In this document: piece by piece, positions 36,434 through 44,482 of the stretch
Layout: the number at the start of each line of letters is the position of its first letter
Position numbering within the stretch: position 1 is the stretch's first letter
DNA from: Roseibium aggregatum
GTDB taxonomy: Bacteria; Pseudomonadota; Alphaproteobacteria; Rhizobiales; Stappiaceae
Assembly (NCBI RefSeq): GCF_017309185.1
Contig: NZ_JAEKJZ010000005.1
Span: 248,001 to 312,000, forward strand
Length of the DNA stretch: 64,000 nucleotides
Reading direction: 5' to 3'
Position numbers and translations under genes: made by a program
The notes under the pieces: model-generated
The model's database searches: none
What the model saw: the letters and a program-made list of their open reading frames with translations, nothing else
Told to the model about the DNA's origin: nothing

Positions 36434-36476
36434 CGTCGCACCGCAGTGGCCTTCCGAAAATCATTTGAGGAATCCC

Positions 36477-37796
36477 ATGGCCAGCCATTCCGAAGACCGA
36501 CTGACCTCCGCCGCGCGATCGGTTCTCTCCCATCTTCACGACGTTCTCGAAATGCAGTTCGGTTTCGAACTGTGGGACGGTACGCGCATTCCCGCCGACA
36601 GCGGAGAGGACGTCCTGCGCATCGCGCTGTCCCGGACGGCGTTGACACGGCTTCTCAGGCGGCCCGGCATCAAGACGGTCATCGATCTTTACTCGACCGG
36701 TGACATCGATCCCCGGGGCGGCAGCATATTCGACTTCGCGGACAAAAGGCCAAAGGTGAAGGGCCGGGAGGTTCGCAAGCGTCTGAACAAGACGCTGCTG
36801 CTGAAAGCGGCGCTGCCCATTCTTCTGGGAAGCAGCGCAGGCGCGCAGGCGCAGGATCTGGAGGGGCTCGACGCCGGACGCAAAGCGGATCGGGGGTCCG
36901 GGAGCCGGAAGGAAGACATCGCGTTCCACTATGATGTCTCGAACGACTTCTACCGGCTCTTTCTCGATCCCGAGATGGTTTATACCTGCGCCTATTTCCG
37001 GGATTGGTCGAACGATCTCGCGACGGCGCAAAAAGACAAGCTGGACATGATCTGCCGCAAGCTCAGGCTGAAACCGGGCGAAGAGATGCTGGACATCGGC
37101 TGCGGCTGGGGCGCTCTTATCTGCCACGCAGCGGAGAACTACGGGGTCAGGGCCCTGGGCGTTACCCTGGCGGAGGAACAGCTCAAGCTCGCGAGGGAGA
37201 ATATCGCCAGGCGCGGTCTGGAGGACAAGGTTTCCGTCGAACTGATCGACTACAGGGATCTCAAGAAAGGCCGGTTCGACAAGATTTCCTCCATCGGCAT
37301 GTTCGAGGCGGTCGGTCTCGACAATTACGACAATTATTTTCAGAGCGTGCACCGTCTTTTGAAACCTCGCGGAATCTACCTCCACCATGCGATCACCCGC
37401 CGCGGCAAGAAGGACATGGCGAAATTTCGCCGCAAGAAGCCGGAATATCAGGCTCTGGTGCGCTACATCTTTCCCGGTGGCGAGGTCGACCACATCGGCT
37501 GGACGCTGACCAACCTGGAAGAACACGGCTTCGAGGTGCACGACGTCGAGGCCTGGCGGGAACATTACGCGCGCACCACACGCCTTTGGGCGGAAAACCT
37601 GATGAAGGTCAAAGAGGCCGCGGTCGCCGATATCGGGGAACAGAAATACCGGCTGTGGCTGGCCTATCTGTGCGGCGTGTCCCTCGGATTCGAACGCGGC
37701 TCCATCAATATCTTCCAGACCGTTTCCTCCAGACGCACAAAGGGCCTGTCCGGCCTGCCGCCGACCCGGGAAGATCTGTACCGCCCGCGATCCTGA
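36477..37796 (+). CDS. cfa: Cyclopropane-fatty-acyl-phospholipid synthase
   Basis: A 439-residue S-adenosylmethionine-dependent methyltransferase that adds a methylene bridge to membrane acyl chains. TGAGGA precedes the ATG at 36477; a longer frame begins inside ptsH and lacks family resemblance. The SAM loop is MLDIGCGWGALICHAA, preceded by FHYDVSNDFYRLFLD, and SIGMFEAVG and GWTLTNLEEHGF are further family blocks. An unusual charged, Gly/Ala-rich linker at about 100-140 separates an N-terminal region from the catalytic domain. The product of the reaction, S-adenosylhomocysteine, is the substrate of the next gene's enzyme. Confidence 0.93.
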   Translation: MASHSEDRLTSAARSVLSHLHDVLEMQFGFELWDGTRIPADSGEDVLRIALSRTALTRLLRRPGIKTVIDLYSTGDIDPRGGSIFDFADKRPKVKGREVRKRLNKTLLLKAALPILLGSSAGAQAQDLEGLDAGRKADRGSGSRKEDIAFHYDVSNDFYRLFLDPEMVYTCAYFRDWSNDLATAQKDKLDMICRKLRLKPGEEMLDIGCGWGALICHAAENYGVRALGVTLAEEQLKLARENIARRGLEDKVSVELIDYRDLKKGRFDKISSIGMFEAVGLDNYDNYFQSVHRLLKPRGIYLHHAITRRGKKDMAKFRRKKPEYQALVRYIFPGGEVDHIGWTLTNLEEHGFEVHDVEAWREHYARTTRLWAENLMKVKEAAVADIGEQKYRLWLAYLCGVSLGFERGSINIFQTVSSRRTKGLSGLPPTREDLYRPRS

Positions 37797-37819
37797 GGGG
37801 CATTTAACCGTATTTTTAT

Positions 37820-37841
37820 GATATAAAGATTTCTTTATATC
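37820..37841. promoter_or_regulatory. Inverted-repeat operator candidate upstream of ahcY
   Basis: GATATAAAG (37820-37828) and CTTTATATC (37833-37841) are perfect inverted repeats four bases apart, and ATAAAGAT/ATCTTTAT (37823 and 37839) overlap as a second dyad. AT-rich dyads of this form are typical of ArsR-family regulators. SAH- or SAM-responsive ArsR regulators (SahR/SamR) are known to control ahcY and methionine genes, so such a site fits; the regulator is not in the window. Confidence 0.65.
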
Positions 37842-38010
37842 TTTATTGCGGGGAGCGCCGTCGGGCGTTATAAACCGCGCAACGGTTTTCCGGCCATTGC
37901 GGAAAGCCGGCGGGCAGCCGTCGAAACGCCTCACAGGGTGTTGCGTGTCGAATTGCGGCCGCGATCCGGAAACCATGCACTTTGAGCTGGCAGAACAGCA
38001 GGACCTTTTC

Positions 38011-39399
38011 ATGACCGACTACATCGTCAAAGACATCGCGCTCGCGGACTGGGGCCGCACCGAAATCGAGATCGCCGAACACGAAATGCCGGGTCTGATG
38101 GCCTGCCGCGAGGAGTTCGGCGCCAGCAAGCCGCTCAAGGGCGCCCGGATCGCCGGTTCCCTGCACATGACCATCCAGACGGCGGTTCTGATCGAGACGC
38201 TGGTCGCGCTCGGAGCGGAAGTGCGCTGGGCATCCTGCAACATCTTCTCCACCCAGGATCAGGCTGCCGCGGCGATCGCCGCCGCCGGCATCCCGGTCTT
38301 CGCCACGAAAGGCGAGACCCTGGAAGAATACTGGGACTACGCTGACAAGATCTTCGACTTCCCCGAGGGAGCGAACATGATCCTCGATGACGGCGGCGAC
38401 GCCACGCTTTACATCCTGCTCGGCGCGCGCGTCGAAGCGGGTGAAAAGGATCTCATCGAGAATCCGCAGTCCGAGGAAGAAGAGTATCTCTTTGCCCAGA
38501 TCAAGAAGCGCCTGGCCGCCAACCCGGGCTGGTTCACCAAGCAGCGCGACCTGATCCAGGGCGTTTCGGAAGAAACCACCACGGGCGTTCTGCGTCTTTA
38601 CGAAATGCAGAAAAAAGGCCAGCTGCCGTTCCCGGCGATCAACGTCAACGACAGCGTCACCAAGTCCAAGTTCGACAACCGCTACGGTTGCCGGGAGTCG
38701 CTCGTTGACGGCATCCGCCGCGGCACGGACGTGATGATGTCCGGCAAGGTGGCTGTCGTCTGCGGCTATGGCGATGTCGGCAAAGGCTCCGCCCAGTCGC
38801 TGGCCGGCGCCGGCGCACGCGTCATCGTCACCGAGATCGATCCGATCTGCGCCTTGCAGGCGTCCATGGACGGCTATGAGGTCAAGACCATCGAGCAGGC
38901 TCTGCCGGAAGGCGACATCTATGTCACGGCTACCGGCAACAAGGACATCATCACCTTCGACCACATGCGCGGCATGAAGGACATGGCCATCGTTTGCAAC
39001 ATCGGCCACTTCGACAACGAGATTCAGGTTGCTGCCCTGAAGAATACCAAGCTTCGTCCGGTCAAGGACCAGGTCGACATGTACGAATTCCCGGACGGCA
39101 AGCGCATGATCCTGCTCTCCCAGGGTCGCCTGGTGAACCTTGGCAACGCCACCGGCCATCCGAGCTTCGTCATGTCCGCAAGCTTCACGAACCAGGTTCT
39201 GGCCCAGATCGAACTCTACACCAAGGGCGATCAGTACAAGAAGGAGGTCTACGTCCTGCCGAAGCATCTGGATGAAAAGGTAGCGCGCCTCCATCTCGAG
39301 AAGCTGGGTGTCACGTTAACCGAATTGAGCGACGACCAGGCGCAATATCTGGGGATTAATAAGGCCGGACCGTTCAAGTCGGAGCACTACAAATACTGA
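38011..39399 (+). CDS. ahcY: Adenosylhomocysteinase
   Basis: A 462-residue NAD-dependent hydrolase splitting S-adenosylhomocysteine into adenosine and homocysteine, relieving product inhibition of methyltransferases. AGGA precedes the ATG at 38011, giving [15 protein letters not shown]; upstream extension is unlikely. Conserved blocks: [30 protein letters not shown], the Rossmann [25 protein letters not shown] and the C-terminal K-x-x-H-Y-x-Y tail (SEHYKY). It follows the CFA synthase gene on the same strand; a dyad-type operator lies in between. Confidence 0.98.
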   Translation: MTDYIVKDIALADWGRTEIEIAEHEMPGLMACREEFGASKPLKGARIAGSLHMTIQTAVLIETLVALGAEVRWASCNIFSTQDQAAAAIAAAGIPVFATKGETLEEYWDYADKIFDFPEGANMILDDGGDATLYILLGARVEAGEKDLIENPQSEEEEYLFAQIKKRLAANPGWFTKQRDLIQGVSEETTTGVLRLYEMQKKGQLPFPAINVNDSVTKSKFDNRYGCRESLVDGIRRGTDVMMSGKVAVVCGYGDVGKGSAQSLAGAGARVIVTEIDPICALQASMDGYEVKTIEQALPEGDIYVTATGNKDIITFDHMRGMKDMAIVCNIGHFDNEIQVAALKNTKLRPVKDQVDMYEFPDGKRMILLSQGRLVNLGNATGHPSFVMSASFTNQVLAQIELYTKGDQYKKEVYVLPKHLDEKVARLHLEKLGVTLTELSDDQAQYLGINKAGPFKSEHYKY

Positions 39400-39706
39400 T
39401 TCCGTCGACTCGGGATACTAGATGTAGTTCAGGCCTTGATTCGGGCCTGTGAACAAAAAAATGCAGGACCCTTAAATTTTAAGGGTCCTGTTAACTTTTC
39501 AGTTACGGACTCTTCTTCGTGATTCTCAAAAAGGTTATGGTTTTAGCGAATCAAAGGCCAGGAGGCGGAAGTCTTTGATTTGCTCCCAGAAACCGGGAGC
39601 TGCAGCCCGCACCGGCGGGTGAAAAAGGCGGCGTAAGGGGAATACACGATGCCGAAAGGCAACAGGGGCGACGTGCGGATTCGCGCGGCGTGGCGAGAGT
39701 GGAGTC
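39398..39706 (+). promoter_or_regulatory. Cluster of GANTC methylation sites in front of divL
   Basis: GANTC occurs at 39398, 39407, 39438, 39508, 39521, 39548, 39678 and 39702: six within 155 bases and eight within 309. GANTC is the target of the cell-cycle methyltransferase CcrM in alphaproteobacteria, and GcrA acts at promoters methylated there. Chance expectation at this base composition is about one per 290 bases. Confidence 0.65.
39464..39490 (+). terminator. Rho-independent terminator after ahcY
   Basis: CAGGACCCTTAAA (39464-39476) and TTTAAGGGTCCTG (39478-39490) form a near-continuous palindromic stem, followed by TTAACTTTT. A smaller hairpin (CAGGCC/GGCCTG, 39430-39449) lies just before it. 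Confidence 0.8.
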
Positions 39707-42159
39707 TGAAAAAGACAGGGCTATGCGGCGTGGCAGCCGCCGGGCTCGGGCTGTCTTCCGGGCAGGCGGCAGCGGATATGCTGACTGACACGGCGGCGGC
39801 GATCAGCCCGGATTCCATGATTTTGTTCGGTGCGTTCGGTGGCTTGTGCGCCTTTGCGATCACGTCAGCCATCGCGCTTGTCCGGCACCGGAAACAGTCC
39901 TCGCAGATCACCGAAACGCTCGAAAAGGAAAAAAGCGACCTGAAGTTCCGGGTCGACCGGCTGGAAGCCATGCTCAACACGGACGAGCAGCGCGTGATCG
40001 TCTGGACCGGCAATGGCGCCATGCCGCAGATCTGGGGCATCCTGCCTGAAACCTCCGGCGTGCCGCGGCCTCCCGCACAGTTGCTGGCCTTCGGCAGTTG
40101 GCTGACGGGAAAATGCGCTGGCGACCTTGAGCGCTATCTGGACATGCTTTTCCGCACCGGCGAAGCGTTTTCCACGACCTTGAAAACCCGAACGGGCAGC
40201 TATGTCGAAGCCCATGGGCGCACCACGGGCGGTGCCGTCGTCTTGCGCCTGCGCGACCTGACCGGCGAGCGGCAGATGCAGGCGGAACTGTCCGCGCGCA
40301 ATGCCAAGATCTCCGGTGAACTTCACATGCTTCATGCGCTCTTGAATGCCATGCCGGCACCGGCATGGCAGCGGGACGCGGAAGGCAATCTGGTCTGGGC
40401 CAACGAATCCTACGCCGAAGCCGTCGAAATGCCGGACGCGGTGACGGCAGTGAAGGAGGGCGCGACCTTCCTCGACGCCGCCGCCCGCACGGCCATGGCG
40501 GTGCAGCGTACGGAAGACGGCTGTTTCAACGCGCGCATTCCCATTGTTGCCTCCGGCGAACGCCGGGTGTTCGAAGTCACTGATGTCAACGCCAATGTGG
40601 GCGGGGCCGGCATTGCCGTTGACATCAGCGAACTGGAACAGGCGCAAAAGGAAATGAGCCGCGCGGAAGAATTCCACGGCCGGACCCTGGACCAGCTCGC
40701 GGCTGCCGTTGCGATCTACAGCAGCGACCGCAAACTGCAATTCTACAACGCCGCCTTCCGCCAACTCTGGGAGCTGGATCCCGCCTTCCTGGAAAGCCGG
40801 CCGGAAGACGGAGCCGTTCTCGATGCGCTCAGGGCCGCGCGCAAGCTTCCCGAGCAGGCGGACTACCGTGTCTGGCGCAACAAGATGCTGGAGAGCTATC
40901 AGTCCCTCGATGCAAGGGAAAGCTGGTGGCACCTGCCCGATGGCCGCACCCTGCGCGTGATCGCCAATCCGCATCCGCAGGGCGGCGTCACCTATATCTA
41001 TGAAAACGTCACCGAGCAGCTCGACCTGGAAAGCCGGTATAATGCGCTCACCCGGGTCCAGGGCGAAACGCTGGACAATCTGTCCGAAGCTGTCGCCGTG
41101 TTCGGCTCCGACGGACGCCTGCGCCTCTGGAATCCGGCCTTCGGGCGGATCTGGAACCTGGAGGAAGACCGGCTCTCCGAATTGCCGCACGTGAACGAGG
41201 TCGTTTCCGCCTGCACCTTGAGCGAAACCGAAAAAACCGCCTGGGAGCAACTTGCGGGCAATGTCACCGGCCTCGTCGACAACCGCATGCAGAATGTCAG
41301 CCGGCTGGAGCGTCACAATGGCGACGTTCTGGATTACGCGACCGTGCCGCTGCCGGACGGGGGGACCCTGGTCACCTTTGTCGATGTGACCGACAGCGTG
41401 AATGTCGAACGCGCGCTTCTGGAGAAGAACGAGGCTCTGGAACAGGCCGACCAGATCAAGAACGCCTTCATCCAGCACGTGTCCTACGAGCTGCGCTCGC
41501 CGCTGACCAACATCATCGGCTTCGCCCAGTTGCTCGCCGACCCGAAATTCGGCGAACTGTCGGAAAAGCAGGGCGAATACGCCGAATACATCCAGTCGTC
41601 GTCCTCCGCGCTTCTGGCCATCATCAACGACATTCTCGATCTGGCGACCTTGGACGCCGGCATCATGGAGCTGGATGTCGGCGAGGTCGATGTGGCGTCG
41701 ACGGTTTCGGCGGCCGTCGAGGGGCTGAAGGACAGGATCGCGGAAGCCAAGATCAACCTGCGCACCTACGTGCCGGACAATATCGGTGTGATGGTCGCCG
41801 ACGAAAAACGTCTGCGGCAGGTTCTGTTCAACCTGATCTCCAATGCCGTGCGCTATTCCGAACCCAACGGCATCGTCGATGTGAGCTGCAACCGCGCGGA
41901 CGACAAGGTGACGTTCATCGTTCAGGACCACGGGTACGGCATACCGGCGGAAATTCTCACCCAGGTGTTCAACCGCTTCGTCGGTCATGACACCGGAACC
42001 CGCCGCCAGGGCGCGGGCCTCGGCCTTGCCATCGTCAAGAGCTTCGTCGAACTGCACGGCGGCACGGTCGATATCGAGTCCCTGGAAGGCCGGGGAACGA
42101 CGGTGACCTGCGTATTCCCGGCACGGCCTGAGCTGGTGGAACACGCAGCGGCCGAATAG
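39649..42159 (+). CDS. divL: DivL-type pseudokinase (PAS / histidine-kinase-like, Tyr in place of His)
   Basis: An 836-residue protein with one or two N-terminal membrane segments (about 24-42 and 55-76) and a helical stretch. At least three PAS modules follow (about 220-330, 345-460, 475-590), and then a histidine-kinase-like core. The HisKA box reads HVSYELRSPLTN with Tyr613 where kinases have His, the defining feature of DivL, which steers CckA and thus CtrA phosphorylation at the cell pole. The ATPase motifs NLISNAVRYS, DHGYGI and GAGLGLAIVKSF are retained. The gene follows ahcY and precedes the tsaE fusion by eight bases. GANTC sites crowd its upstream region. Confidence 0.94.
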   Translation: MPKGNRGDVRIRAAWREWSLKKTGLCGVAAAGLGLSSGQAAADMLTDTAAAISPDSMILFGAFGGLCAFAITSAIALVRHRKQSSQITETLEKEKSDLKFRVDRLEAMLNTDEQRVIVWTGNGAMPQIWGILPETSGVPRPPAQLLAFGSWLTGKCAGDLERYLDMLFRTGEAFSTTLKTRTGSYVEAHGRTTGGAVVLRLRDLTGERQMQAELSARNAKISGELHMLHALLNAMPAPAWQRDAEGNLVWANESYAEAVEMPDAVTAVKEGATFLDAAARTAMAVQRTEDGCFNARIPIVASGERRVFEVTDVNANVGGAGIAVDISELEQAQKEMSRAEEFHGRTLDQLAAAVAIYSSDRKLQFYNAAFRQLWELDPAFLESRPEDGAVLDALRAARKLPEQADYRVWRNKMLESYQSLDARESWWHLPDGRTLRVIANPHPQGGVTYIYENVTEQLDLESRYNALTRVQGETLDNLSEAVAVFGSDGRLRLWNPAFGRIWNLEEDRLSELPHVNEVVSACTLSETEKTAWEQLAGNVTGLVDNRMQNVSRLERHNGDVLDYATVPLPDGGTLVTFVDVTDSVNVERALLEKNEALEQADQIKNAFIQHVSYELRSPLTNIIGFAQLLADPKFGELSEKQGEYAEYIQSSSSALLAIINDILDLATLDAGIMELDVGEVDVASTVSAAVEGLKDRIAEAKINLRTYVPDNIGVMVADEKRLRQVLFNLISNAVRYSEPNGIVDVSCNRADDKVTFIVQDHGYGIPAEILTQVFNRFVGHDTGTRRQGAGLGLAIVKSFVELHGGTVDIESLEGRGTTVTCVFPARPELVEHAAAE

Positions 42160-42167
42160 GATGCCGT

Positions 42168-43697
42168 ATGATGGCCGATCACGACCTGCGGCGCCTGCCT
42201 GAGACCTTCGCGCAAATCGCGCTGTCCGCAGAAGACGACACCCGCCGCCTCGCCAATGACATCGCCATGGTGATCAGGAAAGGCGATGTCATCTGTCTGT
42301 CGGGCGATCTCGGCGCGGGAAAGTCCACCTTCGCGCGCGCATTGCTGCGTGCCTTCGCGAACGACCCCGAGCTTGAGGTGCCAAGTCCGACCTTTACCCT
42401 GGTTCAGACCTATGGGTTTGACCGGTTCGATCTCTCCCATTTCGACCTCTACCGGCTTGAAGAGCCGGAGGAGCTTGAGGAACTTGGTCTGGACGATCTG
42501 CTGGCGGCAGGCGCGGCCCTGATCGAATGGCCGGAAAAGGCCGAGGCGCTTCTCCCCCAGGGCGCGCTCTGGATACAGATCGTCCAACCGGACGGCGCCG
42601 GCGACCTGAGAGAAGTCCGCTTCTTTTCGAAGAACGCGGAGTGGGAGGCCCGCATCGGACAAACCCGGGAGATCCGGGCGTTTCTGGACCGTGCGGACTT
42701 CGGCGGAGCGAAGCGCCGGTTTCTCGCTGGCGATGCCTCCCTGAGGACTTTCGAGACGGTAGCCGTGGAGGGCCGCCTCGCGGTGTTGATGCGCTGGCCG
42801 TTCAATGCGGATGCGGTTCCGGAAGCGGTCCGGGCCTATATGGACAGGGTTCATCTGGCGCGCGACTGCCGGTCGGTCATAGCGATCGGCACGGAATTGC
42901 GCCGCCGCGGGTTCCGGGCTCCCCGGATCCAAGCCGCGGACACCGGCAGGGGCTTGGTGCTGTCTGACGATCTCGGCAGAACGACCCTCGTCGAGGCGGG
43001 TGTACCCGTTCCGGAGCGCTACTTTGCGGCCGTGGAGGTTCTGGCTGCCATGCACGGAGAGATCTGGCCGAAGTCCGTCGCTCTGGACAACGGCACGGAC
43101 TATGTGGTGCCGGACTATTCGACCGATGCCCTGATTGCGGAAGCAAGCCTTTTTCTCGACTGGTACGTGCCGGAAGTCTCCGGAAAAGCCGTGGACCCGG
43201 AAACCCGGGCCAGCTTCGAAACGGTCTGGAAAAACACTCTCGAAAGAATTTCAGAGGCCCAGACGGGCTGGGTGCTGCGGGATTTCCATTCGCCCAATCT
43301 CCTGTGGCAGGAAGGGGCGTCCGGAATGGACCGTATCGGGCTGATCGATTTCCAGGACACGGTGAGAGGACCGGTCGCTTACGATGTCGCCTCGCTGCTT
43401 CTGGACGCACGCGCCGACATCGGTCCGGATCTGGAAAGAAGCCTCTTCGAAGCTTATGTATCGGCAAGGAAAAACAAGTCCGGAGACTTTGACAGGACAG
43501 GTCTTGAACACGCCTACGCGGTCATGGCCGCGCAGCGGATTTCGAAGATCCTCGGGATTTTCGTGCGGCTGGCCAGGCGGGATGATAAGCCGGCTTACTT
43601 GAGCCATTTGCCGCGTATGCTAGGCTATCTTGACCGTGTGCTTGACAGGCCGTTCCTATCGGACTTGAAAGGGTTTTACGCGAGTATACGGTCCTGA
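42168..43697 (+). CDS. tsaE: TsaE / AmgK-like fusion: tRNA t6A ATPase plus cell-wall sugar kinase
   Basis: A 509-residue fusion. Residues 1-150 are TsaE: Walker A GDLGAGKST at 46-54, FTLVQTY and FDLYRL are family blocks; TsaE is the ATPase of the TsaBDE complex that makes t6A37 on tRNA. Residues about 165-500 are an aminoglycoside-phosphotransferase-fold kinase (VLRDFHSPNLLW catalytic loop, LIDFQDT metal site) resembling AmgK, which phosphorylates N-acetylmuramate and N-acetylglucosamine at C1. The next gene encodes a MurU-like uridylyltransferase, the enzyme that uses the AmgK product, which supports that reading. The gene starts eight bases after divL. Confidence 0.9.
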   Translation: MMADHDLRRLPETFAQIALSAEDDTRRLANDIAMVIRKGDVICLSGDLGAGKSTFARALLRAFANDPELEVPSPTFTLVQTYGFDRFDLSHFDLYRLEEPEELEELGLDDLLAAGAALIEWPEKAEALLPQGALWIQIVQPDGAGDLREVRFFSKNAEWEARIGQTREIRAFLDRADFGGAKRRFLAGDASLRTFETVAVEGRLAVLMRWPFNADAVPEAVRAYMDRVHLARDCRSVIAIGTELRRRGFRAPRIQAADTGRGLVLSDDLGRTTLVEAGVPVPERYFAAVEVLAAMHGEIWPKSVALDNGTDYVVPDYSTDALIAEASLFLDWYVPEVSGKAVDPETRASFETVWKNTLERISEAQTGWVLRDFHSPNLLWQEGASGMDRIGLIDFQDTVRGPVAYDVASLLLDARADIGPDLERSLFEAYVSARKNKSGDFDRTGLEHAYAVMAAQRISKILGIFVRLARRDDKPAYLSHLPRMLGYLDRVLDRPFLSDLKGFYASIRS

Positions 43698-43745
43698 GCG
43701 TCGCTTTGCGAAGTCGGGGCCCACGGCAATCGATCGAGATAAAAA

Positions 43746-44480
43746 ATGACAGAAACGCGGTTCCGCCCCTCCCATGCGATGATCCTGGCAGCAGGCTACG
43801 GCAAACGCATGCGCCCGCTGACGGCGACCACCCCCAAGCCTCTGATAGAGGTTAATGGCCAGGCCCTGATCGACCACGGCATGGACCGCCTGGCTACGGC
43901 CGGGGTGAGCACTTGTGTCGTCAACGTGCATTATCTCGCCGATCTCGTCGAAGTGCATGTCCGCCGCCGGGAAGATATGGAAATCGTCATTTCCGACGAA
44001 CGCGACCGGCTTCTGGAGACAGGCGGCGGCATCCGGAAGGCGCTGCCGCTTCTGGGAGACGGTCCGTTCTTTCAGCTCAACGCCGACACCTGCTACTGGA
44101 TCGAAGGCGTAAAGCCGAATTTGGAACACATGATCGATGCCTGGGACGGCTCGAAGATGGACGCGCTTCTGCTGGTCGCCGAGACCGTCAAGGCGGTGGG
44201 CTATGCGGGACGCGGCGATTTCGACATGGCCAAGGACGGGGCCCTGACCCGTCGGCCGGAACGCGGTGTCACGGCGTTTGCCTATGCCGGAGCGGCGCTC
44301 CTGCACCCGCGCCTGTTCGAGGACACGCCGGAGGGACCGTTTTCCATGAACCTTCTGTTCGACCGGGCGATTGAGAACGGCCGGCTCTTCGGGGTTCAGA
44401 TGGAAGGCCTGTGGCTTCATATCGGCACGCCCGAAGCGATCCGGGCGGCGGAATACGCGGTCCGCGAAAGCGCCGCCTGA
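43746..44480 (+). CDS. murU: N-acetylmuramate 1-phosphate uridylyltransferase-like nucleotidyltransferase
   Basis: A 244-residue nucleotidyltransferase with the activating loop LAAGYGKRMRPLTATTPKPLIEVNG at about 16-40 (key residues G-x-G-x-R-x-x-P-x-T...P-K-P), LNADTC for metal binding and GLWLHIGTPEAI at the end. MurU converts MurNAc-1-phosphate to UDP-MurNAc in the recycling route that bypasses MurA and confers fosfomycin tolerance. The upstream AmgK-like kinase domain makes its substrate. A generic sugar-1-phosphate nucleotidyltransferase cannot be excluded by sequence alone, but context favours MurU. addB starts two bases after the stop. Confidence 0.88.
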   Translation: MTETRFRPSHAMILAAGYGKRMRPLTATTPKPLIEVNGQALIDHGMDRLATAGVSTCVVNVHYLADLVEVHVRRREDMEIVISDERDRLLETGGGIRKALPLLGDGPFFQLNADTCYWIEGVKPNLEHMIDAWDGSKMDALLLVAETVKAVGYAGRGDFDMAKDGALTRRPERGVTAFAYAGAALLHPRLFEDTPEGPFSMNLLFDRAIENGRLFGVQMEGLWLHIGTPEAIRAAEYAVRESAA

Positions 44481-44482
44481 GG

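Noticed and set aside
39472..39494. TTAA repeats near divL resembling a CtrA site
   Set aside because: Spacing is eight bases, not seven, and the repeats are explained by the ahcY terminator stem.
39865..42144. 759-codon frame antisense to divL
   Set aside because: Shadow frame; divL is clear and no regulatory signs favour the opposite strand.
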